Notes under the pieces: model-generated
Databases searched by the model: none
What the model was told of the DNA's origin: nothing
The model's input: the letters and a program-made list of their open reading frames with translations, nothing else
NCBI RefSeq assembly: GCF_900094575.1
Contig: NZ_FMAE01000013.1
Span: 1-64,000 of the forward strand
Source: Bradyrhizobium yuanmingense
Lineage (GTDB): Bacteria > Pseudomonadota > Alphaproteobacteria > Rhizobiales > Xanthobacteraceae
DNA: 64,000 nucleotides
Direction of reading: 5' to 3'
Shown here: one piece after another, positions 16,470 to 24,947 of the stretch
Position numbering within the stretch: position 1 is the first letter of the stretch
Layout: every line of letters starts with the position of its first letter
Translations under genes and position numbers: made by a program

Positions 16470-17608
16470 GACCTCTGCCTCACCCGTTCATCGCGAACTC
16501 GGCCATAGGTCCAGTACGCCGCGCAAGCCCCTTCTGATGACACCATGCAGGCCCCTATGGCCGTTTCCGGAGTGCAGATGTTTCCAAACAACTTGCAATC
16601 GACCGGCCGTTTGGCGCCACGCAGGATCGCACAGCACTCGCACGCCGGATTGTCTGCGACAGGCATGTCGTGGATCGCAAAACGCGTCTCGGCGTCGAAT
16701 TTTGCATACGACCGCTTCAGCTTCAGTCCGCTGTTGGGTACGAGTCCAAGCCCCCGCCATTCAAACTGATCACGCAGTTCGAACACCTGCGACACCTCGC
16801 CCTTGGCGCGCCGATTGCCTTCGCGTGTCACTGCACGGCTGTATTGGTTTTCTACCTCATAGCGGTGTTGATTCACTTGCCGCACCAGCATCAATATAGC
16901 TTGCAGCACGTCGAGGGGTTCAAATCCCGCAACCACGATCGGCTTCTCGAACTGTTCTGCCAGCGGCTCGTAAGGCTGCGTACCGATAATGGTGCTGACA
17001 TGTGCAGGCCCGATGAAGCCGTCAATTGGGACGCCGCCGGTGTTGCGGATCTTCGGGTTCTCGAGAATGCTGTGCATCGCAGAGGGTGTAAGCACGTGAT
17101 TGCAGAACACGCTCAGCCCCTCCATCCGCTTGCTCTCGGCAATCCGGATCATGTTCGCCGTTGGGGGTGTCGTGGTCTCAAATCCGATGGCAAAGAAGAC
17201 CACCTCGCGGCCCGGCATCTGTTCGGCGAGCCGGATAGCTTCGAGCGTCGAGTAGACCATCCGAATGTCAGCGCCCAGCGCTTTGGCTCGCAACAGGGAC
17301 TGTCCTTGCGACCCGGGCGCGCGCATCAAGTCGCCGTAGACGCAGAGAGTGACCTCTGGTCGGTCGATGAGCCGGATCGCCATGTCGATTCGGCTTGCGG
17401 GCAGAACGCAGACGGGACAACCGGGGCCGTGGATCATCCGGACGTTCGCGGGCAGCAGATCCTCGAGGCCATAGCGGGAGATCGCATGAGTGTGTCCGCC
17501 GCAAAATTCCATGAACCGATAGGCTCTTTGCGAACTGACCTCAGCGTCAATCGCACGCGCAAGTCCCTGCGCGATGATCTTGTCGCGAAATTCATCAGAA
17601 TATTTCAT
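16466..17608 (-). CDS. hypD: Hydrogenase maturation protein HypD
   Basis: A 380-residue protein with the conserved cysteine motifs FMEFCGGHTH (about residue 35), GPGCPVCVLP (about 65) and the C-terminal cluster region ACECCAILRGAKRPVDCKLF, CTPETAIGACMVSSEGACAA. HypD carries a [4Fe-4S] cluster and, with HypC, holds the Fe(CN)2CO unit before insertion into HupL. The frame extends far upstream, but the ATG at 17608 overlaps the hypC stop (ATGA) and gives the family start MKYSDEFRD; another ATG three codons earlier is possible. Confidence 0.97.
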   Translation of the reverse strand: MKYSDEFRDKIIAQGLARAIDAEVSSQRAYRFMEFCGGHTHAISRYGLEDLLPANVRMIHGPGCPVCVLPASRIDMAIRLIDRPEVTLCVYGDLMRAPGSQGQSLLRAKALGADIRMVYSTLEAIRLAEQMPGREVVFFAIGFETTTPPTANMIRIAESKRMEGLSVFCNHVLTPSAMHSILENPKIRNTGGVPIDGFIGPAHVSTIIGTQPYEPLAEQFEKPIVVAGFEPLDVLQAILMLVRQVNQHRYEVENQYSRAVTREGNRRAKGEVSQVFELRDQFEWRGLGLVPNSGLKLKRSYAKFDAETRFAIHDMPVADNPACECCAILRGAKRPVDCKLFGNICTPETAIGACMVSSEGACAAYWTYGRVRDERVRQRS

Positions 17609-17841
17609 GACCGGCATTCCTGCGCGGCGCTGCCCAGCTCCTGCAGGAGCTCCAGCGTGCGTTTGGCTTCTGTCGGATCGATCTTGGCGAGCGCGTAGCC
17701 GACATGGACGAGGACGTAATCGCCGACATCGAGCTCGTCGACGAGGGCAATCGATATCTCCAGGCTGAGGCCATCGATCGACACGAGAGCCATGTCGTCG
17801 GGTAGAATTTTCGCGATCTTCGCCGGAACCGAAAGACACAT
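17605..17841 (-). CDS. hypC: Hydrogenase assembly chaperone HypC
   Basis: A 78-residue protein starting MCLSVPAKIAKILPDDMALV; Cys2 is the ligand that binds HypD and the iron of the hydrogenase precursor. It contains DVGDYVLVHVGYALAKIDPTE, typical of the HypC/HupF family. The start is taken at 17841, one base after the hypF stop, because Met-Cys must be N-terminal. Its paralogue hupF lies at 24026-24316 in the same operon. Confidence 0.96.
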   Translation of the reverse strand: MCLSVPAKIAKILPDDMALVSIDGLSLEISIALVDELDVGDYVLVHVGYALAKIDPTEAKRTLELLQELGSAAQECRS

Positions 17842-17842
17842 G

Positions 17843-20098
17843 TCAGGCAGTTCCTCCCCTGGCGGACGACTGTTGAGCAATCTGTAGAGCGGCAATCCAG
17901 GCTTGACCAAGGCTCAAACCGCCATCACTGGGCGGCAGCCGCCGCGGCACCAACGGTGAAAGACCGGCAGCGCTGCAACCGCGCGGGATCTCGTCCGCCA
18001 GCACCGCGTTCAGGAAGCAGCCGCCGCTCAGAACGACGGTATTGACGCCGGTTGTCCGCGCGGCGCGCGTGACCCAGTCGACGCAGGCGGCGACGAAAGT
18101 GCCATGAAACAGCCCAGCTCCGCCTGCGGCATCGATGTCATCAGCAATCAACCGCGAAAATAGCGGACGAAGCGACAGCACGCCGCCATCGATCGTCCAG
18201 CCGGCTTCGAGAATCGCTGCCCGCCGCACCAGCGCTTCGAGCTTCATCGCTGCTTCGCCGTCATAGCTCTGCAAATGCGCAATCCCCAGCAGCGCCGCTG
18301 CTGCGTCGAACAACCGTCCCGCACTGGTCGTGGTGGTCCCGCCCGGCTGATCGAGCAAGTCCGACACACACCCGGCTTGCCGTTGCGCCGCAAAGCGCTG
18401 CCCGATTTCGTTACCCCTGCCGAGCCCGTGTAATACTGCGCCCGCCATGCGCCACGGCTCGCGGGCTGCACGATCTCCACCAGGCATCTGCATGGGCGCT
18501 AAGTGCCCGATGCGTCGGGACCACGTCCCTTCGCACAACAATAGTTCGCCACCCCAGTTACCGCCGTCGGAGCCGAAGCCATGGCCATCGAGCACCAGGG
18601 CAAGCGCTGGTCCCACATGGCCATGCTCGGCGATCACTGCGGCAGCGTGTGCGTGGTGATGCTGGACCGCGATCAGCGCGCGAGCATTTTCTTGCGCAAA
18701 GCGGGTAGAAGCCATATCGGGATGCAGATCATGGGCGAAAGCGACAGGTTCCACGTCAAGGCTCGATGTTAGGTGTCGGATCGTCCTCTCAAACGCACGG
18801 ATGCCTTCGGCCGTATTTAGATCGCCAATATGCTGAGAGACGAACGCTTGGTTGTCCCGGGTGATGGTGACGGTCGATTTCAGTTCGCCGCCAACAGCGA
18901 GCACGGGCGGGACGGCTCTCGCAAGGCGGATCGGCTCGGGAACATAGCCACGGGCACGACGAAGGAATTGCGGCCGGCCAGCCACCACCGAAACCACGGA
19001 ATCATCAGCACGCGTCAAGATATCGCGATCATGGGTCACGACAAGATCGGCGATTCCGTTGAGCCGCCGCAATGCCTGCGCGTTATCAATCAGCAGCGGT
19101 TCGCCGCAAATATTGGCACTGGTGGCCACGATGACGGGGCTAGACCCCGCACGTGTACCTGGCGAGCGAAGCGCATGGAAGATGAGGTGATGCAGCGGCA
19201 GTACGGGCAGCATGACACCCACTCGCGATAAACCAGGTGCTATGGCGGGCGCCAGATTGTTGCGTGATGGCAGGAGGACGATCGGACGTGCTACGGATTC
19301 TAGCAGCGCTAGCTCGGGCGCGTTCGCCGCCGCGATCTCGCTGACGCGCTCGACGGAATCGACCAAAACCGCGAACGGCTTCTGAAGGCGGTGCTTTCTC
19401 CTGCGCAAACGCTGCACGGCGTCCTGATTACGCGCATCGCAAAGAAGCTGGTATCCGCCCAGCCCCTTTATCGCCACGATCTGCCCCCGCGCGATTGCCG
19501 CGACAATATCGCTGATCCCATGGCTAAGCCGAGGACCGCATGCTGGGCACGCGATCGCCTCCGCGTGAAACCTGCGGCTTGCCGGATCGGCATAGTCAGC
19601 CGCGCACGCGGCGCACAAACTAAAAGCCCTCATCACAGTGTTGCGGCGATCGTACGGAAGCCGTTCGGCGATGGTGTAGCGTGGACCGCAATGGCAGCAA
19701 CTGATGAAGGGATAAAGGTAATGCCGATTTTCTGGATCGAATAGCTCTTTGAGGCATTGCTGGCAGACCGCGGCGTCAGCGACGATCTGCGTTGACAATT
19801 TGCCGGCTTCGCTCGTCCCGATCGAAAAGCCCTTCGCCGCGAGCGCCGTAGTCTCGCGAACGCAGATGTCGACTATACGTGCCAATGGAGGCGCCTCGAG
19901 CGGCAACGTGGCGACAAACTCCGAGGCACGGTGGCCCTCAACCTCGATGATGACGCCCTCAGGGCCATTGATGACAAACCCCGCCAATCCGTACCGAACG
20001 GCAAGTCCATAGACGTAAGGACGAAAGCCGACCCCTTGCACTGCCCCACTCACGACCACGCGCAGCCGTGTTCGGTCGCAGGTGGCTGCGGCGCTCAT
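17843..20098 (-). CDS. hypF: Carbamoyltransferase HypF
   Basis: A 751-residue protein with the full HypF domain order. Residues about 8-95 are acylphosphatase-like (RLRVVVSGAVQGVGFRPYVY). Two zinc-finger units follow (CQQCLKELFDPENRHYLYPF..CCHCG and CAACAADYADPASRRFHAEA..CPACG). Next are a YrdC-like domain (GGYQLLCDARNQDAVQRLRR region) and a Kae1-like C-terminal domain (QHHHAHAAAVIAEHGHVG, LVLDGHGFGSDG, VVLSGGCFLNAVL). It converts carbamoyl phosphate into the carbamoyl group moved to HypE. The start overlaps the hypB stop by 4 bp; hypC follows one base after its stop. Confidence 0.97.
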   Translation of the reverse strand: MSAAATCDRTRLRVVVSGAVQGVGFRPYVYGLAVRYGLAGFVINGPEGVIIEVEGHRASEFVATLPLEAPPLARIVDICVRETTALAAKGFSIGTSEAGKLSTQIVADAAVCQQCLKELFDPENRHYLYPFISCCHCGPRYTIAERLPYDRRNTVMRAFSLCAACAADYADPASRRFHAEAIACPACGPRLSHGISDIVAAIARGQIVAIKGLGGYQLLCDARNQDAVQRLRRRKHRLQKPFAVLVDSVERVSEIAAANAPELALLESVARPIVLLPSRNNLAPAIAPGLSRVGVMLPVLPLHHLIFHALRSPGTRAGSSPVIVATSANICGEPLLIDNAQALRRLNGIADLVVTHDRDILTRADDSVVSVVAGRPQFLRRARGYVPEPIRLARAVPPVLAVGGELKSTVTITRDNQAFVSQHIGDLNTAEGIRAFERTIRHLTSSLDVEPVAFAHDLHPDMASTRFAQENARALIAVQHHHAHAAAVIAEHGHVGPALALVLDGHGFGSDGGNWGGELLLCEGTWSRRIGHLAPMQMPGGDRAAREPWRMAGAVLHGLGRGNEIGQRFAAQRQAGCVSDLLDQPGGTTTTSAGRLFDAAAALLGIAHLQSYDGEAAMKLEALVRRAAILEAGWTIDGGVLSLRPLFSRLIADDIDAAGGAGLFHGTFVAACVDWVTRAARTTGVNTVVLSGGCFLNAVLADEIPRGCSAAGLSPLVPRRLPPSDGGLSLGQAWIAALQIAQQSSARGGTA

Positions 20099-21042
20099 CG
20101 CCCTTTGTCCTCGAAGGCGCGCCTCTGACGGCCCGCCTGTCTATCGATCCAGGCGTAGAGCGCGGCAAAGCCTTCGCCAGTCCGAGCCGAAACTACAATC
20201 ACGTCGATCTTTGGGTTGACCCGTCTGGCGTATTCGATGGCCTTGCCCACGTCGAATTCGAGCAGCGACGCTAGATCAATCTTGTTAATCACCATGAGCG
20301 ACGAAGCGGCAAACACATCAGGATATTTGAGCGGCTTGTCTTCACCTTCAGTAATCGAGAACACTACGATCTTGCAGGTTTCGCCAAGATCGAAGGCAGC
20401 GGGACAGATCAGATTACCCACGTTCTCGATGAAGAGAATACCGCCCGAGAGCAGCGGCAGGCGGCGATAAGCGTCGCCAATCATTGCAGCGTCGAGATGA
20501 CAATTCTTGCCGGTATTGATTTGAACGGCTGGCACGCCGGCGGCCTGAATACGTTTGGCATCGTTCGAGGTCTGCTGGTCCCCTTCGATGACCCCGACCC
20601 ACCGGCTGCACTTGAGCTCGGACACCGCGCGGACGAGCAGTGTCGTTTTACCGGCACCGGGGCTGGACAAAAGATTAAATACAAGCAGGTCATCGGCTAC
20701 GAAGAGCCCGCGATTGTTCGCCGCAATTCCATTATTCTTGTCCAGGATATCGCGCTCAATCTCAACGAGCCGCGTTCTGGTCATGCCACAGCCCCTCAAA
20801 TCAGGCGGATCGACGCCGCTCGGAAGCGCCTGCGCGTTATGCGCCTGGTGATTGGCTGAGCGAGGACAGCGCTTATAGCGATCACCAGCGTGGTTTGACT
20901 GCGGCGGCCGTCGGTCGCCCGGCGGAAGGGCAGAATGGCAATCGCGATCGTCCTGAAGGGATCGCTCATGGCTCTCCGCATCATTCGCCTCGGCGCGTTT
21001 TGTGGACGGCGTCCCTTGGTGGCAGCCGCAAATGGTACACAT
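20095..21042 (-). CDS. hypB: Hydrogenase nickel incorporation GTPase HypB
   Basis: A 315-residue protein. The N-terminus has the high-affinity Ni motif MCTICGC. The GTPase domain has the P-loop LLSSPGAGKTTLL, the GVIEGDQQTSNDAKRIQAAG switch region, NTGKNCHLDAAMI, FIENVGNLICPAAFDLGE and NKID. In the published Bradyrhizobium japonicum HypB the linker between these parts is very rich in histidine (nickel storage). Here the stretch at about residues 24-90 has only about five histidines and instead many Arg, Pro and Asp. The frame stays open, so nickel insertion may remain while storage is lost. The ATG overlaps the hypA stop (TGATG). Confidence 0.95.
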   Translation of the reverse strand: MCTICGCHQGTPSTKRAEANDAESHERSLQDDRDCHSALPPGDRRPPQSNHAGDRYKRCPRSANHQAHNAQALPSGVDPPDLRGCGMTRTRLVEIERDILDKNNGIAANNRGLFVADDLLVFNLLSSPGAGKTTLLVRAVSELKCSRWVGVIEGDQQTSNDAKRIQAAGVPAVQINTGKNCHLDAAMIGDAYRRLPLLSGGILFIENVGNLICPAAFDLGETCKIVVFSITEGEDKPLKYPDVFAASSLMVINKIDLASLLEFDVGKAIEYARRVNPKIDVIVVSARTGEGFAALYAWIDRQAGRQRRAFEDKGR

Positions 21043-21383
21043 CAATCGATCTCCAACTCTTTCACGCGCATCTGTTCGCCCGCGGTCACCTGCAAGTGAT
21101 AGCTGCCGCAGCAAGGGCAGCACTCACCGCGCCGAGCAATTTCGACGCTCTTCGAACAGCTCATGCACCAGGCAACGCCGGGCAGTTCGACGATATTAAG
21201 AGCCGCGCCCTCGGCAACGGTCCGCGTTGCAGCGGCAGCAAAGCAGAACCTGATCGCTTCAGGCGCCGCATGACTCAGCGCTCCCATCTCCAGACAGATG
21301 CTCCGCACCCGCGAAGAGGATCGCTCGTGTACCTTCTCCTCGACGATCTGAATGATGCCAAGACAAATCGCCATTTCATGCAT
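21042..21383 (-). CDS. hypA: Hydrogenase nickel incorporation protein HypA
   Basis: A 113-residue protein starting MHEMAICLGIIQIVEEKVHE; His2 is the nickel ligand. A zinc-binding site is formed by CMSCSKSVEIARRGECCPCC in the C-terminal half. HypA works with HypB to insert nickel in the HupL precursor. The start at 21383 was chosen over an upstream in-frame codon because MHEM must be N-terminal. It overlaps the end of hupK by 8 bp. Confidence 0.96.
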   Translation of the reverse strand: MHEMAICLGIIQIVEEKVHERSSSRVRSICLEMGALSHAAPEAIRFCFAAAATRTVAEGAALNIVELPGVAWCMSCSKSVEIARRGECCPCCGSYHLQVTAGEQMRVKELEID

Positions 21384-22467
21384 CGCGAACTTCGCTAAGG
21401 TTGAGGGTGAACGCGACGCACGGATCGAGCGATGCAATCACCGCATGGACTGCATCTTCGCGTCTTCGAGCCGTCAGCACCGCGCCTTGCAGGTTCCGAA
21501 CAAGCGGTCCGCGCCGGTGGAAATTCCACTCCGTCGGCGCAAGGAATTCGAAGCGGGATATTCTGCCCTGAGCATCGAGTTCAACCGCGTGGTAGAGACG
21601 GCCCCTGGCGCATTCGACCGCGGCCGCTGCACGGCGCGGCCCTAGCTTATATCTTTCGATAATCCCATGCTCCGCGGCTCCAATCTGAGCGCCGGCCTTG
21701 AGCCAGGCACATAGCCGCAGGATTTCATTAAGTCTGGCCATCAGCCGCTCGGCCGCACCGAAGGGTCCCAGCGGGACCCCATCCCGGCTGATCTGGCGCG
21801 CCCATGGACCCGTCTCGGGCACATGTCCGTCAACATCGGGAGAATAGCAGAACGTCGAGTCATCCCCGAGCAACCGTTTCGTGATGTTGGGGTCGTCAGC
21901 AACAGACAAGAATGAGTGCCCCGCCGGAATTGACTTCACGTCGACGTCATTAAGCGCCGTAACGCGAAGCGCCAGCGGGCTACCAGACCTCAGCGCCTCC
22001 CCCTCATATAGACCTAGCGCGGCCAGCGCAGCGACAATCCGCGCGGTCGCTTCGCGTTGAGCGGAGCTCCAGGTTGGCTGTGCGGAGCGGACAAACGCTG
22101 ACAATTCCGACATCAGGGAGCGGATTGCCGCCGCACTGGCGACATCTAACGTAAGATGTCCGACAAAAAGGCTCCGTGCCAAATCCGCGATGCGCTCAGT
22201 AACGATAAGTGCAATACGCTGCTGCCTTGTTGCGCGGGTGATCACTTCGTCGCGGGCCGTCCCGATGGCGGACAATAATGCAGTTTGCTGCGCAGCGACA
22301 CACAACGCGAAAAGCCGCGGCAGCACGTTGAGCACTGTCGAGGGCTCCTTTCCGGCGAACGCGCGCGCCAGCGGCGGCCGGACTCGCGGCAGGATCTCGA
22401 CCGAGGCGACTACGTCGGCAGCTAGCAATATGCGTACATCGATTTTGTTGCGGGCAACAAGGCTCAT
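21376..22467 (-). CDS. hupK: Hydrogenase accessory protein HupK
   Basis: A 363-residue protein (from the ATG at 22467; a GTG at 22476 is also in frame). HupK proteins are distant relatives of the large subunit. Here the C-terminus reads ASLDPCVAFTLNLSEVRDA, echoing the DPCLAC motif of HupL. The central ARQISRDGVPLGPFGAAERL and the late LTARRREDAVHAVIASLDPC stretches fit the family. It is thought to act as a scaffold or chaperone in cofactor assembly. Its ATG overlaps the stop of a 30-codon frame that stands where hupI and hupJ are expected. Confidence 0.88.
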   Translation of the reverse strand: MSLVARNKIDVRILLAADVVASVEILPRVRPPLARAFAGKEPSTVLNVLPRLFALCVAAQQTALLSAIGTARDEVITRATRQQRIALIVTERIADLARSLFVGHLTLDVASAAAIRSLMSELSAFVRSAQPTWSSAQREATARIVAALAALGLYEGEALRSGSPLALRVTALNDVDVKSIPAGHSFLSVADDPNITKRLLGDDSTFCYSPDVDGHVPETGPWARQISRDGVPLGPFGAAERLMARLNEILRLCAWLKAGAQIGAAEHGIIERYKLGPRRAAAAVECARGRLYHAVELDAQGRISRFEFLAPTEWNFHRRGPLVRNLQGAVLTARRREDAVHAVIASLDPCVAFTLNLSEVRDA

Positions 22468-22556
22468 GCGCAACACTCCGCCATCGTCCCGCGCAAGCTA
22501 TAGTCCATGCGCATGCGCCGTCTGCGGGATCGCACCCGATGCGCCGACGTCTTCAT
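22464..22556 (-). CDS. 30-codon ORF coupling hupH to hupK (possible hupI/hupJ deletion scar)
   Basis: The ATG at 22556 overlaps the hupH stop (ATGA), and its own TGA at 22466-22464 overlaps the hupK ATG (ATGA). The encoded peptide is MKTSAHRVRSRRRRMRMDYS followed by LRGTMAECCA and has no rubredoxin or HupJ motif. In other bradyrhizobial and rhizobial hup operons hupI (rubredoxin) and hupJ lie between hupH and hupK. I infer that both were lost by a deletion that kept the translational couplings at either end. Whether the peptide has a function is unknown. Confidence 0.5.
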   Translation of the reverse strand: MKTSAHRVRSRRRRMRMDYSLRGTMAECCA

Positions 22557-23410
22557 GTGAAATACGCCTCGATAATTTCCTGCATGCGCTCGGCTGAGTC
22601 CTGGAAATCCTCATCAGCAGCCAACGCAACAATCGACACGCCGCCGACCTCCAGCGTATCAAGGATGATGTCGTCCGTAGAATTGAAGAACTGCACGGAC
22701 CAGACATTCCTGATCCCGGTCGCCTGCACTCGGCAGGTGCTGTAGCCGTGCAACATGAGTTGGACCGGTCCATTGCCCAAGCTTTGCTGTAGGAATGCCA
22801 AGTCGATAATGCTCATTGGCAGTGACGTCAGATTGATGACATAGGCGTGCATGCCTAATCGCCAGACCCTCGCCCGCTCGCGTATTTGGGCCAGCACCGG
22901 TTGAACGTTCATCGCGCCATTCGGCGGCGTGCGGATCACAAGATCGGCGGACGTCAAGTCAGTTGCGGCACGCCGCACAATCTGCGGAATCGACCCGACC
23001 TCAACATATTCATGCGCAGGCTCCGCGCCGATGCGCACGCGCCAGATTCCCGCGAGCACTGACTCCCGGATTTGCGCCAAAGAGCCATCTGGCAGCGCAA
23101 CCACGCCGGCCACCTCACCTTCTCCGAGCAATTCGTCAATCAACTTGCGTTCGCCATCGCTGAGATTTGCGAGCCCGTAAAGTTGTGTCCGAGCACCGCT
23201 TCTCTGACGGCGAACGGCAGCAGCGGCGTTTGCTAACAGCAAGGTGGCGTTCGGATAGTTCCTTCCACGCTCGTCCGCATCGCCCCAGGCGCGGCGGGCG
23301 AGCACACTCATGGGGCCGGTATGGAATACATCGAGACTCGCAGGGCCAGTGGCGAGGTCGCTCGTCGCCCGCTCAGCGCCGCCGGATACAGTGGGGATCG
23401 CCGTTTTCAT
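22553..23410 (-). CDS. hupH: Hydrogenase accessory protein HupH (HyaF-like)
   Basis: A 285-residue protein of the HupH/HyaF family. It shows VRRQRSGARTQLYGLANLSD, LIDELLGEGEVAGVV, QIRESVLAGIWRVR, VEVGSIPQIVRRAA and, near the C-terminus, GYSTCRVQATGIRNVWSVQF with NSTDDIILDTLEVG, which together are diagnostic. HupH is needed for uptake hydrogenase activity, probably in maturation of the small subunit. The start at 23410 was chosen because MKTAIPTVSGG.. overlaps the upstream frame's stop (ATGA). Confidence 0.93.
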   Translation of the reverse strand: MKTAIPTVSGGAERATSDLATGPASLDVFHTGPMSVLARRAWGDADERGRNYPNATLLLANAAAAVRRQRSGARTQLYGLANLSDGERKLIDELLGEGEVAGVVALPDGSLAQIRESVLAGIWRVRIGAEPAHEYVEVGSIPQIVRRAATDLTSADLVIRTPPNGAMNVQPVLAQIRERARVWRLGMHAYVINLTSLPMSIIDLAFLQQSLGNGPVQLMLHGYSTCRVQATGIRNVWSVQFFNSTDDIILDTLEVGGVSIVALAADEDFQDSAERMQEIIEAYFT

Positions 23411-23841
23411 GATGCGATGTTCCACTGCCTGTACCGAGAGGCAATGCACTTGCCGACCCAAGTGCTGGCGGCGTGTGCCCGAATGATCGGTACGGAGATG
23501 CGGTTGATCGCGAGCAAACGGCCCGATCTCTTGCCGACCAGGCAGAGTTCATCGTGCCTAGCGCATAGGCTCGGCGTCGACGGTCTACGTCGGCCGAGCC
23601 TGCCGACTCGTGTGCCATTAACGATGCGGGACACCACTGCGCCTTGCGTGCCTTGCCGAAACTTCTTGACAACTTTAGGAAGGAAGAACGCGAGCTGGAT
23701 GATCCGGAGTTCGGCCGCGGACAGCGGCATCACAGTCACCGTCGCTTGAGCGTGCACGGCTAGGCGCGCATCGACGCTGACGCCCTCCACGTCGAACGGA
23801 GGGGGTCGCGCTGAACCATGCTGCTCCGGCTGCAATTTCAT
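23407..23841 (-). CDS. hupG: Probable HupG, strongly diverged (HyaE-like position)
   Basis: A 144-residue frame between hupF and hupH, coupled to hupH by an ATGA overlap and preceded by AAAGG six bases before its ATG. Length and position match HupG. Only one part, around LAFFLPKVVKKFRQGTQGAV, looks like the HyaE/HupG pattern (..VLPELV..F....GAVV). The rest is basic and rich in Arg/Ser, unlike a normal member, so this may be a decayed or frameshifted hupG kept open by chance. The 184-bp gap to hupF is unusual in this otherwise compact operon. HupG would act as a chaperone for the small subunit. Confidence 0.4.
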   Translation of the reverse strand: MKLQPEQHGSARPPPFDVEGVSVDARLAVHAQATVTVMPLSAAELRIIQLAFFLPKVVKKFRQGTQGAVVSRIVNGTRVGRLGRRRPSTPSLCARHDELCLVGKRSGRLLAINRISVPIIRAHAASTWVGKCIASRYRQWNIAS

Positions 23842-24025
23842 CAGACGCCTTTCTCATATTGTTCGCTTCTGCTAGCAGGCGGTTAGCAAGGCGCATGCCA
23901 AATGCTCTGGCCGCAACTCGCGCTCGGAGCAACGGCGAAACGCCTGATATTTTCCAGGCAAACGTTACGTGCGATTGGAATTCGAATTGTGAGATCCCTT
24001 CAGTCGGCGCAAGTGAGCGGAACGG

Positions 24026-24316
24026 CTAGCGTAAGTGCTCCGGCAATTGTGGCTCGTGACCGATCAAGTCCGCAAAGAATCGATCGATGTCCTGGCCGTT
24101 GAGGCTGGCCTCAAGCCCGTCAAGTGCTTCCGAGATCAGCCTTGCTTCATTGTCGTCCAAAACCCGCACCGCGCTGTCGATATGAACGAGCACCTTGGCG
24201 CCGACCGGTACATCGGCGAGCAGCATGACCGAGACGCGCCGCTGTTCATTGCCATACTCGCACAGCGCCGTGATACCGTCGGTCTCGGCAATCGTCATTG
24301 GCAAGCCAAGGCACAT
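24026..24316 (-). CDS. hupF: Hydrogenase chaperone HupF (HypC family)
   Basis: A 96-residue protein starting MCLGLPMTIAETDGITALCE with the invariant Cys2, followed by DVPVGAKVLVHIDSAVRVLD. The longer C-terminal tail (LNGQDIDRFFADLIGHEPQL) separates HupF from the shorter HypC. HupF assists HupL maturation and protects the hydrogenase under oxygen. It lies 16 bp after hupD. This is the second HypC-family member in the operon. Confidence 0.93.
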   Translation of the reverse strand: MCLGLPMTIAETDGITALCEYGNEQRRVSVMLLADVPVGAKVLVHIDSAVRVLDDNEARLISEALDGLEASLNGQDIDRFFADLIGHEPQLPEHLR

Positions 24317-24332
24317 TGTCAGTCTCAGGCCG

Positions 24333-24917
24333 CTAGACGGGCTGCGCCCTCATCTCATAATTCGCATGGTCAATATTGTTCGCCAACAGCCGTTCTGATG
24401 CAGGCAGCGGCGCGCCCCGCGGTTTTGCCGGCGAGCCCCACTGCGCTAGGAGCTTACAAGCCAGTTCAATCGCAGGCCCAATCTGAAAGCGCACCGGCGC
24501 GGTCAGAGGACCGCCCCAAGTCTCCAGGTCCAGTGGCTGACAGCCGATGAGAGCGAGCTCTCGCGGGCGGCGGCCAAGAAAATCGGCCGCGCTCAAGACC
24601 TCCTGAAAACCGGTCTGATGCAGGCTCACTTTCTTGGCACCAGTAAACTTTGGCACTTCGTCATCTCGTACAAGCTCCAACTGGCCGGGCGGCAATCGAT
24701 AGTCGATGGCATCGAACACGACCACGCAATCGGCCTGTTCAAGAAAACTGACGAGGTAGAGTCCCTGGGTGCCGCCATCGAGGACGGTGACATTATTATC
24801 GACGGCGTAGCGGCTATGAAGCTCTTCGACCACTCGCACGCCGAAGCCCTCATCGGCCCACAGGATATTGCCGATGCCGAGCACGAGGATTCGTTTTTTG
24901 TCTTTCGGATTGAGCAT
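24333..24917 (-). CDS. hupD: Hydrogenase maturation protease HupD
   Basis: A 194-residue protein of the HyaD/HupD endopeptidase family: ILVLGIGNILWADEGFGVRV at the N-terminus (with the nickel-ligand Glu), then VFDAIDYRLPPGQL (Asp ligand) and LSAADFLGRRPRELALIGCQP. It cuts the C-terminal peptide of HupL after nickel insertion. The ATG at 24917 gives the usual start; an upstream in-frame codon is less likely. It starts 30 bp after hupC. Confidence 0.95.
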   Translation of the reverse strand: MLNPKDKKRILVLGIGNILWADEGFGVRVVEELHSRYAVDNNVTVLDGGTQGLYLVSFLEQADCVVVFDAIDYRLPPGQLELVRDDEVPKFTGAKKVSLHQTGFQEVLSAADFLGRRPRELALIGCQPLDLETWGGPLTAPVRFQIGPAIELACKLLAQWGSPAKPRGAPLPASERLLANNIDHANYEMRAQPV

Positions 24918-24947
24918 TCGCTTCCCGGTCAATCGCCAAACCCGCGC

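Noticed and set aside
16670..17698. 342-codon plus-strand ORF opposite hypD
   Set aside because: Antisense shadow of a certain gene.
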